In this document: in pieces, positions 50,838 to 60,392 of the stretch | Position numbering within the stretch: the stretch's first letter is position 1 | Layout of the letters: the number at the start of each line of letters is the position of its first letter | Assembly (NCBI GenBank): GCA_034432755.1 | Contig: DAOUBQ010000093.1 | Location: 1-64,000 of the forward strand | Reading direction: 5' to 3' | Length of the DNA: 64,000 bases | Source of the DNA: UBA5195 sp034432755 | GTDB taxonomy: Bacteria > Chloroflexota > Anaerolineae > Anaerolineales > Villigracilaceae | The notes under the pieces: generated by a model | What the model saw: only the letters and a program-made list of their open reading frames with translations | What the model was told of the DNA's origin: nothing | Database searches by the model: none | Translations under genes and position numbers: made by a program

Positions 50838-51623
50838 TTAACGAACACGGCGTTTCCATTCTTCTTTCATCTGAAGTTCACGTGGGGTATCGCCAGAACC
50901 AAGCGCCAAAAAGTCGGTCAGCAGGCGGTTGAAGCGGGCGCTATCTTCGAGCATGGGGAAATGCCCGGCTGGGTCGAGGGTAATCATGTGCATGTTGTAA
51001 GGAGATAAGTCGGGTGAAAAGGGCGGGGTTGGCACAGCCGGGTCATTCTGACCGTACACCAGCAATGTTGGCGTGGTGATGGCGGCAATTCGGTTCGCCA
51101 GATTGAACGTATCTGGGTGGAGGAAAGAGGCGGCAATGGCCTGTGGGTCGGCTTTTAAGGCGTCAACCCGCGCGGGTTCGGCAGCCGGGTCTTTGGAAAG
51201 CAGCCAATCAGCCAGTTCGGCGGGAGGGGCGGTGCGCATACGGGCTGCTACCATGTTGACATCGAGGGGAACGCTGACTGCCATGATGCGGTCTACCATT
51301 TGCGGGTAGAGACGGGTAAAGTGCAAACCAACTAAACCGCCCAGGCCATGTCCAATGAAGGCGACCTTTCCGATTCCCATTTCTTCTAGAAAACTTTTGA
51401 CCAGCCCAACATAGGTGTTGATGTTATACCGCTGGGCATCGTGGGCTGTATCTCCAAAGCCCCATAAATCGAGCGAGTAAGCGCGGAACGAAACGGAAGC
51501 CGCTTGCATGGCTGGCACCCAGTAGCGCCAGGAGCCAATCCAGCCGTGCAGAAAGACGATTGGACGGCCTCGCCCAATCACCTCGTAATGAACAATCGCG
51601 CCTTCCAATAAAATCGCGCTCAT
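50838..51623 (-). CDS. Alpha/beta-hydrolase-fold protein with Gly at the nucleophile position
   Basis: A 261-residue protein of the alpha/beta hydrolase fold: oxyanion-type FLHGWIGSWRYW near residue 25, nucleophile elbow FIGHGLGGLVG near 90, the Asp region DPAVPTPPF, and His in DPAGHFPMLED. At the elbow the usual Ser is Gly (G93 in GHGLGG), confirmed by the codon GGC, so it likely lacks hydrolase activity as known. Last gene of the eight-gene cluster, ten bases after the response regulator. A second, apparently intact hydrolase opens the cluster. A binding or regulatory role is possible. Confidence 0.85.
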   Translation of the reverse strand: MSAILLEGAIVHYEVIGRGRPIVFLHGWIGSWRYWVPAMQAASVSFRAYSLDLWGFGDTAHDAQRYNINTYVGLVKSFLEEMGIGKVAFIGHGLGGLVGLHFTRLYPQMVDRIMAVSVPLDVNMVAARMRTAPPAELADWLLSKDPAAEPARVDALKADPQAIAASFLHPDTFNLANRIAAITTPTLLVYGQNDPAVPTPPFSPDLSPYNMHMITLDPAGHFPMLEDSARFNRLLTDFLALGSGDTPRELQMKEEWKRRVR

Positions 51624-51633
51624 ACGCTCCGTT

Positions 51634-52008
51634 TTACTTGTGGTATTTCGCCAGAACGGTTTTTACTCGCTCTACGAGTTGGTCGGGAGCAAAAGGCTTG
51701 AGCAGGTATTCTTCGGCGCCTGCCGCAAAGCCTTGTTCGATTTCATTTTCCTGTCCTTTGGCAGAGAGAAAGATAACCGGGACGTTTGTAAGCTCTGGCT
51801 CGGCCTTAATGCGTTTACACGCTTCGTACCCGGTCAATTTGGGCATGCGAACATCCAGCATGACCAAATCAGGGCGTTCGGCTTTGGCAAGTTGGTAGCC
51901 TTCTTCTCCATTACTGCCAGCAATGACCTCGTATCCAGCAAAACGCAGGGTAAAAGCGATTAATTCACGAATATCGGGTTCGTCTTCTGCAATGACAATT
52001 TTTGCCAT
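51634..52008 (-). CDS. Single-domain response regulator
   Basis: A 124-residue CheY-like receiver with no output domain. Phosphoacceptor D52 (LVMLDVRMPKLTG), acidic pocket in IAEDEPD and Lys in FLSAKGQE; C-terminal KPFAPDQL as usual. It starts two bases after the stop of the giant kinase gene, so it is very likely its partner. With no output domain it must act by protein contact or as a phosphate relay. Confidence 0.93.
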   Translation of the reverse strand: MAKIVIAEDEPDIRELIAFTLRFAGYEVIAGSNGEEGYQLAKAERPDLVMLDVRMPKLTGYEACKRIKAEPELTNVPVIFLSAKGQENEIEQGFAAGAEEYLLKPFAPDQLVERVKTVLAKYHK

Positions 52009-52010
52009 GC

Positions 52011-55000
52011 TTACTCCTCAGGTTGATACGCTGGTATGGTAAACGAAAATGTGCTGCCCTGGCCTGGCACGCCTGTGCTGAACATCCAGATTTTCCCGCG
52101 GTGCATTTCCACCAGTTGTTTGACGATGGAAAGACCAAGCCCTGTGCCAGGGGTCGCAAGCACCAGGGGGTCTTCGCCGCGGAAGAAACGGTCGAAAACG
52201 CGCTCCTGTTGCTCCAACGGAATTCCGATACCGGTATCTTTTACATCAATTTGCAACATGCCATCATTTTTGTGCAATTCAACCTGAATTTTTCCACCGG
52301 CAGGGGTGTAATGATAGGCGTTATCTACAAGGTTTTCAATCACTTGGCGAATACGTTCGGTATCGGCCAGGGCGCGCGGGGTAGACTCTTCGGCCATGAC
52401 CGAGATTTGCATGGCTTTGTTTTCTGCTTGTGAGCGCTGGGTAAAGCGGGTAGCAATGTCCCTGGTCACTTCAACCAGGTCAACCGGCTGAATGGAAAGG
52501 CTGATGCGCCCTGCTTCAATTCGAGATACATCGAGCAGGTCATTCACCAAGATGTTCAAGCGTTCGGTATTATTCTTGACAATCTCCAGAAAATGCGACT
52601 GGTTTTCATTGAGCGCTCCGGCAGCCCCCATCAGCAAGATGTCAACATAACCGCGAATGGAAGTCATCGGGGTACGTAACTCGTGGCTGACGGTTGCAAC
52701 AAATTCAGATTTCAAGCGGTCAACTTCAACTTCGTGGGTAATATCACGGAAGATGGACACCGTGCCGAGGAATTCCTTGCGCCAGATAACCGGGGAAAGG
52801 TGAACTAACACTACCTGGCCGGTTTCGAGGCTGATTTGTTCGGCGTACATTTCGCCGGCGTGATGCTGTTCGGGGTTTTGAGACCAGCTTTTGACCACTT
52901 GCACCCAGGTTTGGCTGGATTTGCCAAACAGGCCCGCAAAATTCTCTACAGGTTTGCCCAGCAGTTGCTCGGCAGAGAGGGAGAGAATGCGCTCGGCTGA
53001 GGCATTGACAAAAGAAATTTTATTGAGCGGGTCGGTGACCAGCACGCCGTCGGCCACTGCTTCAAGGATGGCCGTTTGGCGGCTGGCTTCCACCTGTTGC
53101 GAACGTAACATGGAACCTAGTCGCTCCGCCTGGTCACGAATGAGTTCATAGAGTTGGGCGTTGTTGATAGAAATGGCAACCTGCGCGCCAATCGCCCGCA
53201 CCATTTCGAGCGAATCTTCTGTAAAGAAGCCGACTTTGCGATGGAAGACCATAATGGCGCCAATCACGTCTTCGCCCACCACCAGGGGGGCCACAATGGC
53301 GCTGCGATGGTCTTGGGAACTCTGCGAGATGACCCAACGCGGGTCGAGGTACAGGTCGTCTATGAGGACAGATTGGCGATGTTTGACCACCCAACCCGCC
53401 AGACCCTCGCCTATCTTGAGTTTGAACGAAGACGATTTACGAGCGGCATGCGAGTCCTGGGTCACATAGCCATAGCCCGCCCGATAGTAGAGGGTGTTAT
53501 CCTCGGGGTTGAGGAGCATGACGGTTCCCTGTTCGGCCCCAATGGCTTCATTGAGAAGGGCGAGGGTGCGGCTGAGGGCGCGGTCGAGGTCGAGGCTGGC
53601 CGAGACTTCGGTCAGAATACGCAGTAACGTTTCGGTGTTGCGCTGTTCGTGTTCGAGTTCGGCAGTGCGTTCAATCACGCGCTGTTCGAGGGTGAGGGCA
53701 AACTTTTGAGTCTCAGCCAGCAGGCGAGCGTTTTGAATGGCCACCGTTGCCTGGTTTGCCAGCGTGCTTAAGATTTGCTGGTCGTTTTCGGTGTAGGCAT
53801 TGAATTGATAGCTCTGGGCCGATAAAGCGCCAATCACTTTGCCGCCCGAAACCATCGGAACAACAACAATCGAATGGGGTGTGCCTTTTTCGCCAATTGT
53901 AACCCCGCCCTGGGCATCTACTTCGCTGGATTGCAGGGTGAGGATGGGCTGGCCTGTGGCAATGACGTGTCCGGTTAATCCCTGACCGGCTTGCAGGCGC
54001 ACGCCCGAAATGCGTTGCCCCATATCCACGATATACACGCCATCTACTTCGCCCGTTTCTTCATCATGCAGGGCAACGATAAAGGCATCAACCGGCATGA
54101 GTCTTGAGGCGGCCTCATGCACTGCCCGATAGATGTCATCTGGGTTGAGGCTGGCGCCAATTTCGAAAGAGACCTGGTTGAGGATTGCCAGGCGTTCTGC
54201 GGTTGCAAGGGTAGATTGGTACAGGTCGGCATTTTGGAGCGCTATGGCGGCCTGGTTTCCAATGGTGCGTGCCAGTTCGATTTCATTGGACTTGAAATGA
54301 CCAAACTCACGGCTCTGAATGGCAATGGCGTAGATGCTCTGGCTGCCGGAGATGGGCAGAATCATTAGAGAAGCGGTATCTTCTAAAAATTCAGAGAGGC
54401 CAATCAGTTTTGCGTCGGAACGGGCGTCATCGGTGGCGTAAACGGTCAGGGTTTCGCGCAAGTAAGCCAGCGCCGGTGAATCGGGCATGGAACGATAAAT
54501 CGGCGAGCGGGCAATTTCGTCGGGCAAGACGAATAGTAACACAGCGTGTTTTTCTGGGTCGAGCAGCACAATCATTGCGCGTTCAGAGCGCGTGGCAGCC
54601 ATGAGTTGGTTGGCCGTCAGCCGCAGCACCTGGTCGGCATTGAGCGAGCCAGCCAGTTCGGCTGAAAACTGGTTGAGCAAGGCCAGGCGTTGGGAACGCT
54701 CATCGAGTTCGGCTGCGCGTTGCACCGATTCTTCAAACAAATTTGCATTATCAATGGCAACCGCTGCCTGGCTGGCAAAGGTGGTGGCAAGTTGGACAAT
54801 GTCGCTTGTGTAAAAATGGACCTCTGCCTTTTCAGTTGCCACCACGCCAATCACCTCCCCCTTGGCAATCAACGGAACGCCCAGCCAGGAGAGATGCGAG
54901 GCATCAATGAAGGTTGAAAACCGAGGGTCGGTGCGAACATCGCCAATGGCTATTGCCTGGCCGGTGCGAATCATCTCATGGAACAACAGACTGTCTTCGA

Positions 55001-58000
55001 TTTCGACCGTGATGCCTTTACGCTCTTCGTTGTCATTGAAGCCGCGCGCATCGGCAACCACCAGCCTGCTCTCGGTACGCAGCCAGAGAATAGCCGTGTC
55101 GTACGGAACGACCATCCCCATGCGGTCGAGCAAAGAAGAGACCAATTCTTCACGCTGTAAGCTGGATGTGAGGGTTGCAGCAATGGAGTTGAGTGCCTGG
55201 AGTTGTCCGGTGCGTTCTTGGGTGGCCTGCACCAGGCGAACATTTTCAAGGGAGAGCGCCACTTGCTGGGTTAGGGAGAGTAACAAGGCTTCGTCGTCTG
55301 GCCGGAATGCGGACTGGGTGTTGAAATTATCCAGTACCAGAATACCCATGGTCTGCGTGCCAGTTTGAATGGGAACGAGCAGGCTTGAAACCGGCAAGCG
55401 CCCGCCTGTTGCCTTTCGATATTTGAGCAGGTTTTCGGCAGGTAAGTTATAGTCATTTGCAAAGTTAACTTCGTCCACCCGGCGAGGCAGTTTTTCCATG
55501 AAAACGCGGCCAGGTAAGCCTTCATTGATGTGATAGGTGATGTTGAGGATGCTTTCATCGTCAATATAATTCATGGCAGAAATCGGCACCAACACTTCCT
55601 CGCGCGCGTCCCACTGCAGCACCACGCCAGCGTGCGCGGGGGCAACCACGCGCAAGGCGCTTTGCAGCAGTGATTCTAAAATCTGACGGGGATTCAAACC
55701 GCTCAGTTGGCGGCTGAAGTCGAGCAGCAGGTTCACTTCTTCCAGTCGCTGCCTGGTTTCGTTGAGCAGGCTGATGTTCTGAAGGATGACCGAAACCTGA
55801 CGGCTTATCTGAAAATAAACCTGCCGGTCTTCTGCAGACATCGCAGGCATGGTTTCTGTATCAACGGCCAGGACTGCGGCGATTGTCTTTTGATGAATCA
55901 CCACAGGGATGGCAATGAATGATTTGGCGCGCAAACCGGTCAGAAAAGGCGTATCGTGCCAGATTTCATCTTCATCCAGGTTGATAGACAGCATGGTCTC
56001 GCCCGACTGCAAGCAGGCGCGAAGCGGGTTGCGCTGCCCAAATAGGGCCTGCGGGTTGGCCCCGGCTGGCAAATTGCCAAGCACATGGACGATACGCGGC
56101 CCATCGAGGGTATCACGGGCAACCATCGAGATGGACATATCGAAACTGGTCAAAACTTGCTGCCCGAGGGTCATCAGGGCCGAGGCGGTATCAAACTGAC
56201 GGCTAATGGCCTCTGTTAATTGCAGACCGGCGCGAATGTGCCGGGCGCGCTGGGTCAGGTTTGTGACCAAAACAGTGTGGTCAATGTCTTTTTGTAACAA
56301 AACAGGCAGGCTGCGCTGGCTGAAGGTCAACAAATTCTTTTCGCGCGTTACTTCTTCCGACAGCGACTGGACACGTTCCTGGAACGATTGGAGGGCACGC
56401 CCACTAGCAATCGTCAAGGCGGCCTGGGTGGCATACGCTTCCAGGGTTTCGATGGTCACTGTATCGGGGCGCATTCCATCCCGCGGCGCATCTACACTAA
56501 TCAGGCCGAGGGGGTGGTCATCCTTGTCGTAAATCGGGATGAGAAGCATGTCATCGGGCTGCCAGGCGTTGGGAGACTGGCCTCCATGCTCTAACATCGT
56601 TACTGTTTGCACATCGCCCGGAATGACGGGCGACTGGTCGGCAGGGATGAAGTAGAGGCTGTTAATTTCAAATTCAGGTTTCATTAACTGCGAAACGCTT
56701 GTCCAGGGCTGCTGATGGGCCTGAAGTTGCGCAAAGGTCTGCAAATCGAAGCCGGCCCCAGCCACGCGGGTGAGGATGCCGGTTTGCAAATCATTCAAAC
56801 TAATCAAAACAACATTGAACGGTGTGGCTTTTTGAATTCCCTGCGCAATGATTTCCAGAGAAACTTCGAGGGAATAGCCGGCGCGCAAGCCTTGTAATGT
56901 TTCGGTTAATTGCTTGAAGGACGCAGAACGGCGACGGAAGAGTTCCATGCGGTGTTGCTGTTCTCGATAGCTCAAGGCGGTTTGCAGGGCAATCGCCGTC
57001 TGGATGCCAATGTTTTTAATCATCTCGACGCGCGCCTCGTCGAAGTGGCCTGCTTGCCCGGCATGGAGTTCGATAAAGCCGAGGGTCTCACCCTGGTGAC
57101 AAATCGGCGCGACCAGGACGGAGCGCACGCCCGCATGAGGCAGGTTTTCGTCGGTCAGTTCTTCCGTCAGTACCGGTTCTCCAGAGGCAAGGCTCTGCCT
57201 GATGATGCTGCGCGTGGCGTCACTCACCGCATGGCCGAGGAAAAACATCGCAGAACGACTCTCGATATCGGCGTGGCCAGGTTCATACAGCAACGCCGTA
57301 CCGCACTCTACCTCGGCAACCCGCAGGCTTTCCTCATAGGCAACGCGCATCAATTCTTTAAGGCCAACAGCCGCATTCAATTCACGCATAATACGCGCCA
57401 TCACAGTGACATAACTGGCTTTGCGGCGGAGGACTTCGTCTGTCTGGCCGGCATGGCGCGTGTTTTCGATTGCCACCGCGATCTGACTGGCGATGGTCGA
57501 AGCAATCTGCAAATCGGGAGTGCCGAACATATCCTGCCGTCGTCCGCCAATCATCATTTCGCCAATTCCTTGTCCGCGCACGATGAGAGGCACGGCAAGC
57601 GCAGATTCCAGTGACAGGCGGCGCACTATTGCCTGGTAAAGCGGCAACACGCGCCTGTCTTTGGATAAGTTGCCAGAAAGGAAGGGCCGCTGGCTTCCAG
57701 CAACGGTCAGGCGGTAGGTAGATGGTCTGATTACAATTCGAGACAACGTATCGAACAATTCTTCAGGAACCCCAAAAGCAGAAGGGGTGTGCGCACGCAT
57801 CACACCTTCGCCTTCATAGAACAGGAAAATCGCGCCAACCTCAACTTGAAGCAACTGCGCAAGTTCTTGCATGGAATAGGTAAGAATTTCATCCAGCGTA
57901 GCAGTGGAACTGACCAGGCTGGCAATGCGACGCAGCGACTCGGCGCGCTGGTTACGCTGGCGCGCCTGTTGCACCAGTAGGGCATTATCAATGATGGCCG

Positions 58001-59456
58001 CAACCTGGTTGGCAACGATGTTCAAAAGGCGAAGTTCATCCTGCGAAATGGATTGGCTGCCCTGGCGATGATTGGAGAGTTGCAAATACCCCAAGAAACG
58101 CCCCGCTGAAAGCAGTGGAATCAGGGCGGTATCGCGCATGGAGGCAGCCTGGGCCAGGTCCTGCAAACCCAAGTCTCCCCATATCGCATCCTGGCTGGCA
58201 TCCAGGGTCATGATGACTTCCTGGCTCAAAATACGCTGTTCTGCTGGGCTTTCGGCACGGATGATTGTTTTGTAAATCTGAACGATGTTGTTCGGCAAAC
58301 CATGAAACGGCATTTGCCCTTCCAGCGTGCGCCGTTGTTCATCGTACAGTAAAAAACCCAGGATTTCGACATTGAAGAGCGGTGACAAGCCGCTGACCAG
58401 CCGCGAGAATAAGTCTTTCAAATCGCGCAACGAACCAACCGCCTGCGAAAGGTTGGTCAACCCGAATAATTGCGCGTTCCAGCGCTGCTGTTTTTCATAC
58501 AGGGTGGCATTGCGCAACGCCACGGCGGCCTGTCCTGTGACGAGTTGCAGGATATTCAGGTCTTCCTCTGAAAAACTGTTGACGGGAATCACACCCACTT
58601 CCAACGTGCCGACCAGCAGGCCATAAGCCATTAGGGGCAGGCCAATATAAGACCCCATCGGCGGCACGCGGCTGCCAAACGGGTCGTACCTGACTTCGGT
58701 GAAAGAGCGAGTATCTGGAATGAAAAGTTCCTTGCGTTGGGCGATTAAGAAACCGGCATATTCCCCAAACTGGCTGCTGCTTTCACGCTGGAGAGCGCGC
58801 GCTGCCCCGGTTGCATCACTCATGCGATAGGGAATGAGCGACTGGGTACTTTCATCCCAAACTTTTACTTCCAGAAAATCCGAGGCAACCAGCCTTTCGA
58901 CGTTGACCAGGGTCGCCTGTATGGTTGCTTCCAGGCTCAGGCTACTCGCAATCGCTTGTCCAAACTCGGAGACAGTTTTGAGCGCCGCGCCTGGAATGAT
59001 ATCTCCCGGCTGTGATTGTCCTGACCCAAGGGCGCTTTCCGTCCGCCGGATAGCCAGGAGGGTAGCCGGGACAGTGCCTGGAATGCGGTATGAAATCGCA
59101 TCAACGAGTTTGCCGTTAATTGAAAAACGCGCCTGACCTTCAGCGGCGCATAGTTCCAGGAAACTCTCGCTTGGCCTGACCCGGCGGGCGAGGCGTTCGA
59201 GGTGGGGAATTTCCCCTTCAAATAACTCAAACCACTCACGAGCCTTGGGATTCATATATCGAAACTTGCCGCCCGCTTCGATAATCAAGATGGCATCATG
59301 ATGCGCTTTTTGTTGGATGAAAGCCGGTTGTGCCGCTTCTTGGGCAGCAGGCCGAAACCTGGGCACCAGAAAGCGCAAGAGAGCCCAGACTATTAATATC
59401 AATAACAGTCCGACCAGGAGAAAACCGATGCTCAAGAGAGTCGGGCCCTGTGGCAT
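52011..59456 (-). CDS. Giant membrane-anchored multi-GAF sensor histidine kinase
   Basis: A 2481-residue protein, far longer than usual kinases. One N-terminal membrane helix (about 8-28) with almost no extracytoplasmic part, a PAS-like domain (about 50-140), then eleven GAF domains in a row (about 160 to 2070), a second PAS (TILEAVADGVLVTD), HisKA (H2258 in VSHELRTPMTS) and HATPase_c (NLVDNAYHYT, DTGIGIPLEQ, TGLGLSIV). GAF domains bind small ligands such as nucleotides, bilins, NO or metabolites; which is unknown. No receiver domain is fused. Directly followed by a response regulator and preceded by another in the same cluster. It overlaps none and has a gap of 17 bases. Confidence 0.93.
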   Translation of the reverse strand: MPQGPTLLSIGFLLVGLLLILIVWALLRFLVPRFRPAAQEAAQPAFIQQKAHHDAILIIEAGGKFRYMNPKAREWFELFEGEIPHLERLARRVRPSESFLELCAAEGQARFSINGKLVDAISYRIPGTVPATLLAIRRTESALGSGQSQPGDIIPGAALKTVSEFGQAIASSLSLEATIQATLVNVERLVASDFLEVKVWDESTQSLIPYRMSDATGAARALQRESSSQFGEYAGFLIAQRKELFIPDTRSFTEVRYDPFGSRVPPMGSYIGLPLMAYGLLVGTLEVGVIPVNSFSEEDLNILQLVTGQAAVALRNATLYEKQQRWNAQLFGLTNLSQAVGSLRDLKDLFSRLVSGLSPLFNVEILGFLLYDEQRRTLEGQMPFHGLPNNIVQIYKTIIRAESPAEQRILSQEVIMTLDASQDAIWGDLGLQDLAQAASMRDTALIPLLSAGRFLGYLQLSNHRQGSQSISQDELRLLNIVANQVAAIIDNALLVQQARQRNQRAESLRRIASLVSSTATLDEILTYSMQELAQLLQVEVGAIFLFYEGEGVMRAHTPSAFGVPEELFDTLSRIVIRPSTYRLTVAGSQRPFLSGNLSKDRRVLPLYQAIVRRLSLESALAVPLIVRGQGIGEMMIGGRRQDMFGTPDLQIASTIASQIAVAIENTRHAGQTDEVLRRKASYVTVMARIMRELNAAVGLKELMRVAYEESLRVAEVECGTALLYEPGHADIESRSAMFFLGHAVSDATRSIIRQSLASGEPVLTEELTDENLPHAGVRSVLVAPICHQGETLGFIELHAGQAGHFDEARVEMIKNIGIQTAIALQTALSYREQQHRMELFRRRSASFKQLTETLQGLRAGYSLEVSLEIIAQGIQKATPFNVVLISLNDLQTGILTRVAGAGFDLQTFAQLQAHQQPWTSVSQLMKPEFEINSLYFIPADQSPVIPGDVQTVTMLEHGGQSPNAWQPDDMLLIPIYDKDDHPLGLISVDAPRDGMRPDTVTIETLEAYATQAALTIASGRALQSFQERVQSLSEEVTREKNLLTFSQRSLPVLLQKDIDHTVLVTNLTQRARHIRAGLQLTEAISRQFDTASALMTLGQQVLTSFDMSISMVARDTLDGPRIVHVLGNLPAGANPQALFGQRNPLRACLQSGETMLSINLDEDEIWHDTPFLTGLRAKSFIAIPVVIHQKTIAAVLAVDTETMPAMSAEDRQVYFQISRQVSVILQNISLLNETRQRLEEVNLLLDFSRQLSGLNPRQILESLLQSALRVVAPAHAGVVLQWDAREEVLVPISAMNYIDDESILNITYHINEGLPGRVFMEKLPRRVDEVNFANDYNLPAENLLKYRKATGGRLPVSSLLVPIQTGTQTMGILVLDNFNTQSAFRPDDEALLLSLTQQVALSLENVRLVQATQERTGQLQALNSIAATLTSSLQREELVSSLLDRMGMVVPYDTAILWLRTESRLVVADARGFNDNEERKGITVEIEDSLLFHEMIRTGQAIAIGDVRTDPRFSTFIDASHLSWLGVPLIAKGEVIGVVATEKAEVHFYTSDIVQLATTFASQAAVAIDNANLFEESVQRAAELDERSQRLALLNQFSAELAGSLNADQVLRLTANQLMAATRSERAMIVLLDPEKHAVLLFVLPDEIARSPIYRSMPDSPALAYLRETLTVYATDDARSDAKLIGLSEFLEDTASLMILPISGSQSIYAIAIQSREFGHFKSNEIELARTIGNQAAIALQNADLYQSTLATAERLAILNQVSFEIGASLNPDDIYRAVHEAASRLMPVDAFIVALHDEETGEVDGVYIVDMGQRISGVRLQAGQGLTGHVIATGQPILTLQSSEVDAQGGVTIGEKGTPHSIVVVPMVSGGKVIGALSAQSYQFNAYTENDQQILSTLANQATVAIQNARLLAETQKFALTLEQRVIERTAELEHEQRNTETLLRILTEVSASLDLDRALSRTLALLNEAIGAEQGTVMLLNPEDNTLYYRAGYGYVTQDSHAARKSSSFKLKIGEGLAGWVVKHRQSVLIDDLYLDPRWVISQSSQDHRSAIVAPLVVGEDVIGAIMVFHRKVGFFTEDSLEMVRAIGAQVAISINNAQLYELIRDQAERLGSMLRSQQVEASRQTAILEAVADGVLVTDPLNKISFVNASAERILSLSAEQLLGKPVENFAGLFGKSSQTWVQVVKSWSQNPEQHHAGEMYAEQISLETGQVVLVHLSPVIWRKEFLGTVSIFRDITHEVEVDRLKSEFVATVSHELRTPMTSIRGYVDILLMGAAGALNENQSHFLEIVKNNTERLNILVNDLLDVSRIEAGRISLSIQPVDLVEVTRDIATRFTQRSQAENKAMQISVMAEESTPRALADTERIRQVIENLVDNAYHYTPAGGKIQVELHKNDGMLQIDVKDTGIGIPLEQQERVFDRFFRGEDPLVLATPGTGLGLSIVKQLVEMHRGKIWMFSTGVPGQGSTFSFTIPAYQPEE

Positions 59457-59473
59457 GACGGCATCTCTCCTGC

Positions 59474-60379
59474 CTATGCCCTGGCCGCCGTCCCGGCATC
59501 TTGGCGGCGCGCTTCAGCAGCCAACTCGGTAATTTCACGAATATCGGCAAATGAGGTTTGGGATGGCGATACCAACCCAATCGCAAGGGTCATGAGCGGA
59601 AATTGCTCGCTCTGCCCATCGGGGCCAGGCGCGAGGATAAAACCTTGCTGACGGTCAATAAAGTTATAATGGGTTTGTACTTCCTCTGCAAAACGTTCTT
59701 TCAGCCGGGTTCTCACCCCACTCGAAGCGCCTTCTCTTGTAATAATGATGAAATTATCTCCCCCGGCATGGCCGACAAAATCGGCGGGAGTTCCCAACTC
59801 GTCCAGTACCTCGCCAATCAACATGCCGGTAAACCGTAAGACATCATCCCCGGCAACAAAGCCATACACATCTTTGAACGGCTCAAAATAGTTGATTCGA
59901 ATATCGAGGAAAGCCCAGCCCGTCTCGCGGATAATTTTGCGCAATTGCTCTTCGATAAGGCGACCCGCTGGCAGGCCAGAACGCGGGTCGGTGAGGCTCT
60001 CACGCTCTGAGCGACGGATGGCACCCTGGACGCGCAATTTGAGTTCCTCGATGTCAAACGGTTTGGTGATGTAGTCATCTGCGCCCAGTTCCAAACCCTG
60101 TAAGCGGTCGCTGCGCTCATCTTTCTGCGTCAGAAAGATGACAGGGATGTGGCTGGTGCGCATGTTCGTCCGCAGGGTGCGGCACACTTCATAGCCGTCG
60201 ATATCGGGCAGCATGATGTCTAGCACAATCAGGTGCGGCAACGCATGGCGCGTTTTTTCAAGCGCATCGGAACCGCGCATGGCTGTATCGACATCATAGC
60301 CCAGGCCGCTGAAGTAAATTTTCAGCATGGTAGAGATATCAATATCGTCTTCCACGATCAACAGGCGGGCTTTTCCCAT
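59474..60379 (-). CDS. Response regulator with degenerate GGDEF domain
   Basis: About 301 residues from the ATG with GGAGG eight bases upstream; an ATG 14 codons earlier overlaps the next gene and is less likely. Receiver domain 1-120 with D54 (IVLDIMLPDID) and K106. The C-terminal domain has GGDEF-type layout (LTDPRSGLP, FKDVYGFVAGDDVL), but the catalytic motif is GGDNF (206-210) and the first metal Asp is Asn (INYFEPF). So it probably does not make c-di-GMP and may bind or sense a nucleotide. Sits between the reductase-like gene and the giant kinase. Confidence 0.88.
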   Translation of the reverse strand: MGKARLLIVEDDIDISTMLKIYFSGLGYDVDTAMRGSDALEKTRHALPHLIVLDIMLPDIDGYEVCRTLRTNMRTSHIPVIFLTQKDERSDRLQGLELGADDYITKPFDIEELKLRVQGAIRRSERESLTDPRSGLPAGRLIEEQLRKIIRETGWAFLDIRINYFEPFKDVYGFVAGDDVLRFTGMLIGEVLDELGTPADFVGHAGGDNFIIITREGASSGVRTRLKERFAEEVQTHYNFIDRQQGFILAPGPDGQSEQFPLMTLAIGLVSPSQTSFADIREITELAAEARRQDAGTAARA

Positions 60380-60392
60380 AACGAGCCTCCCA

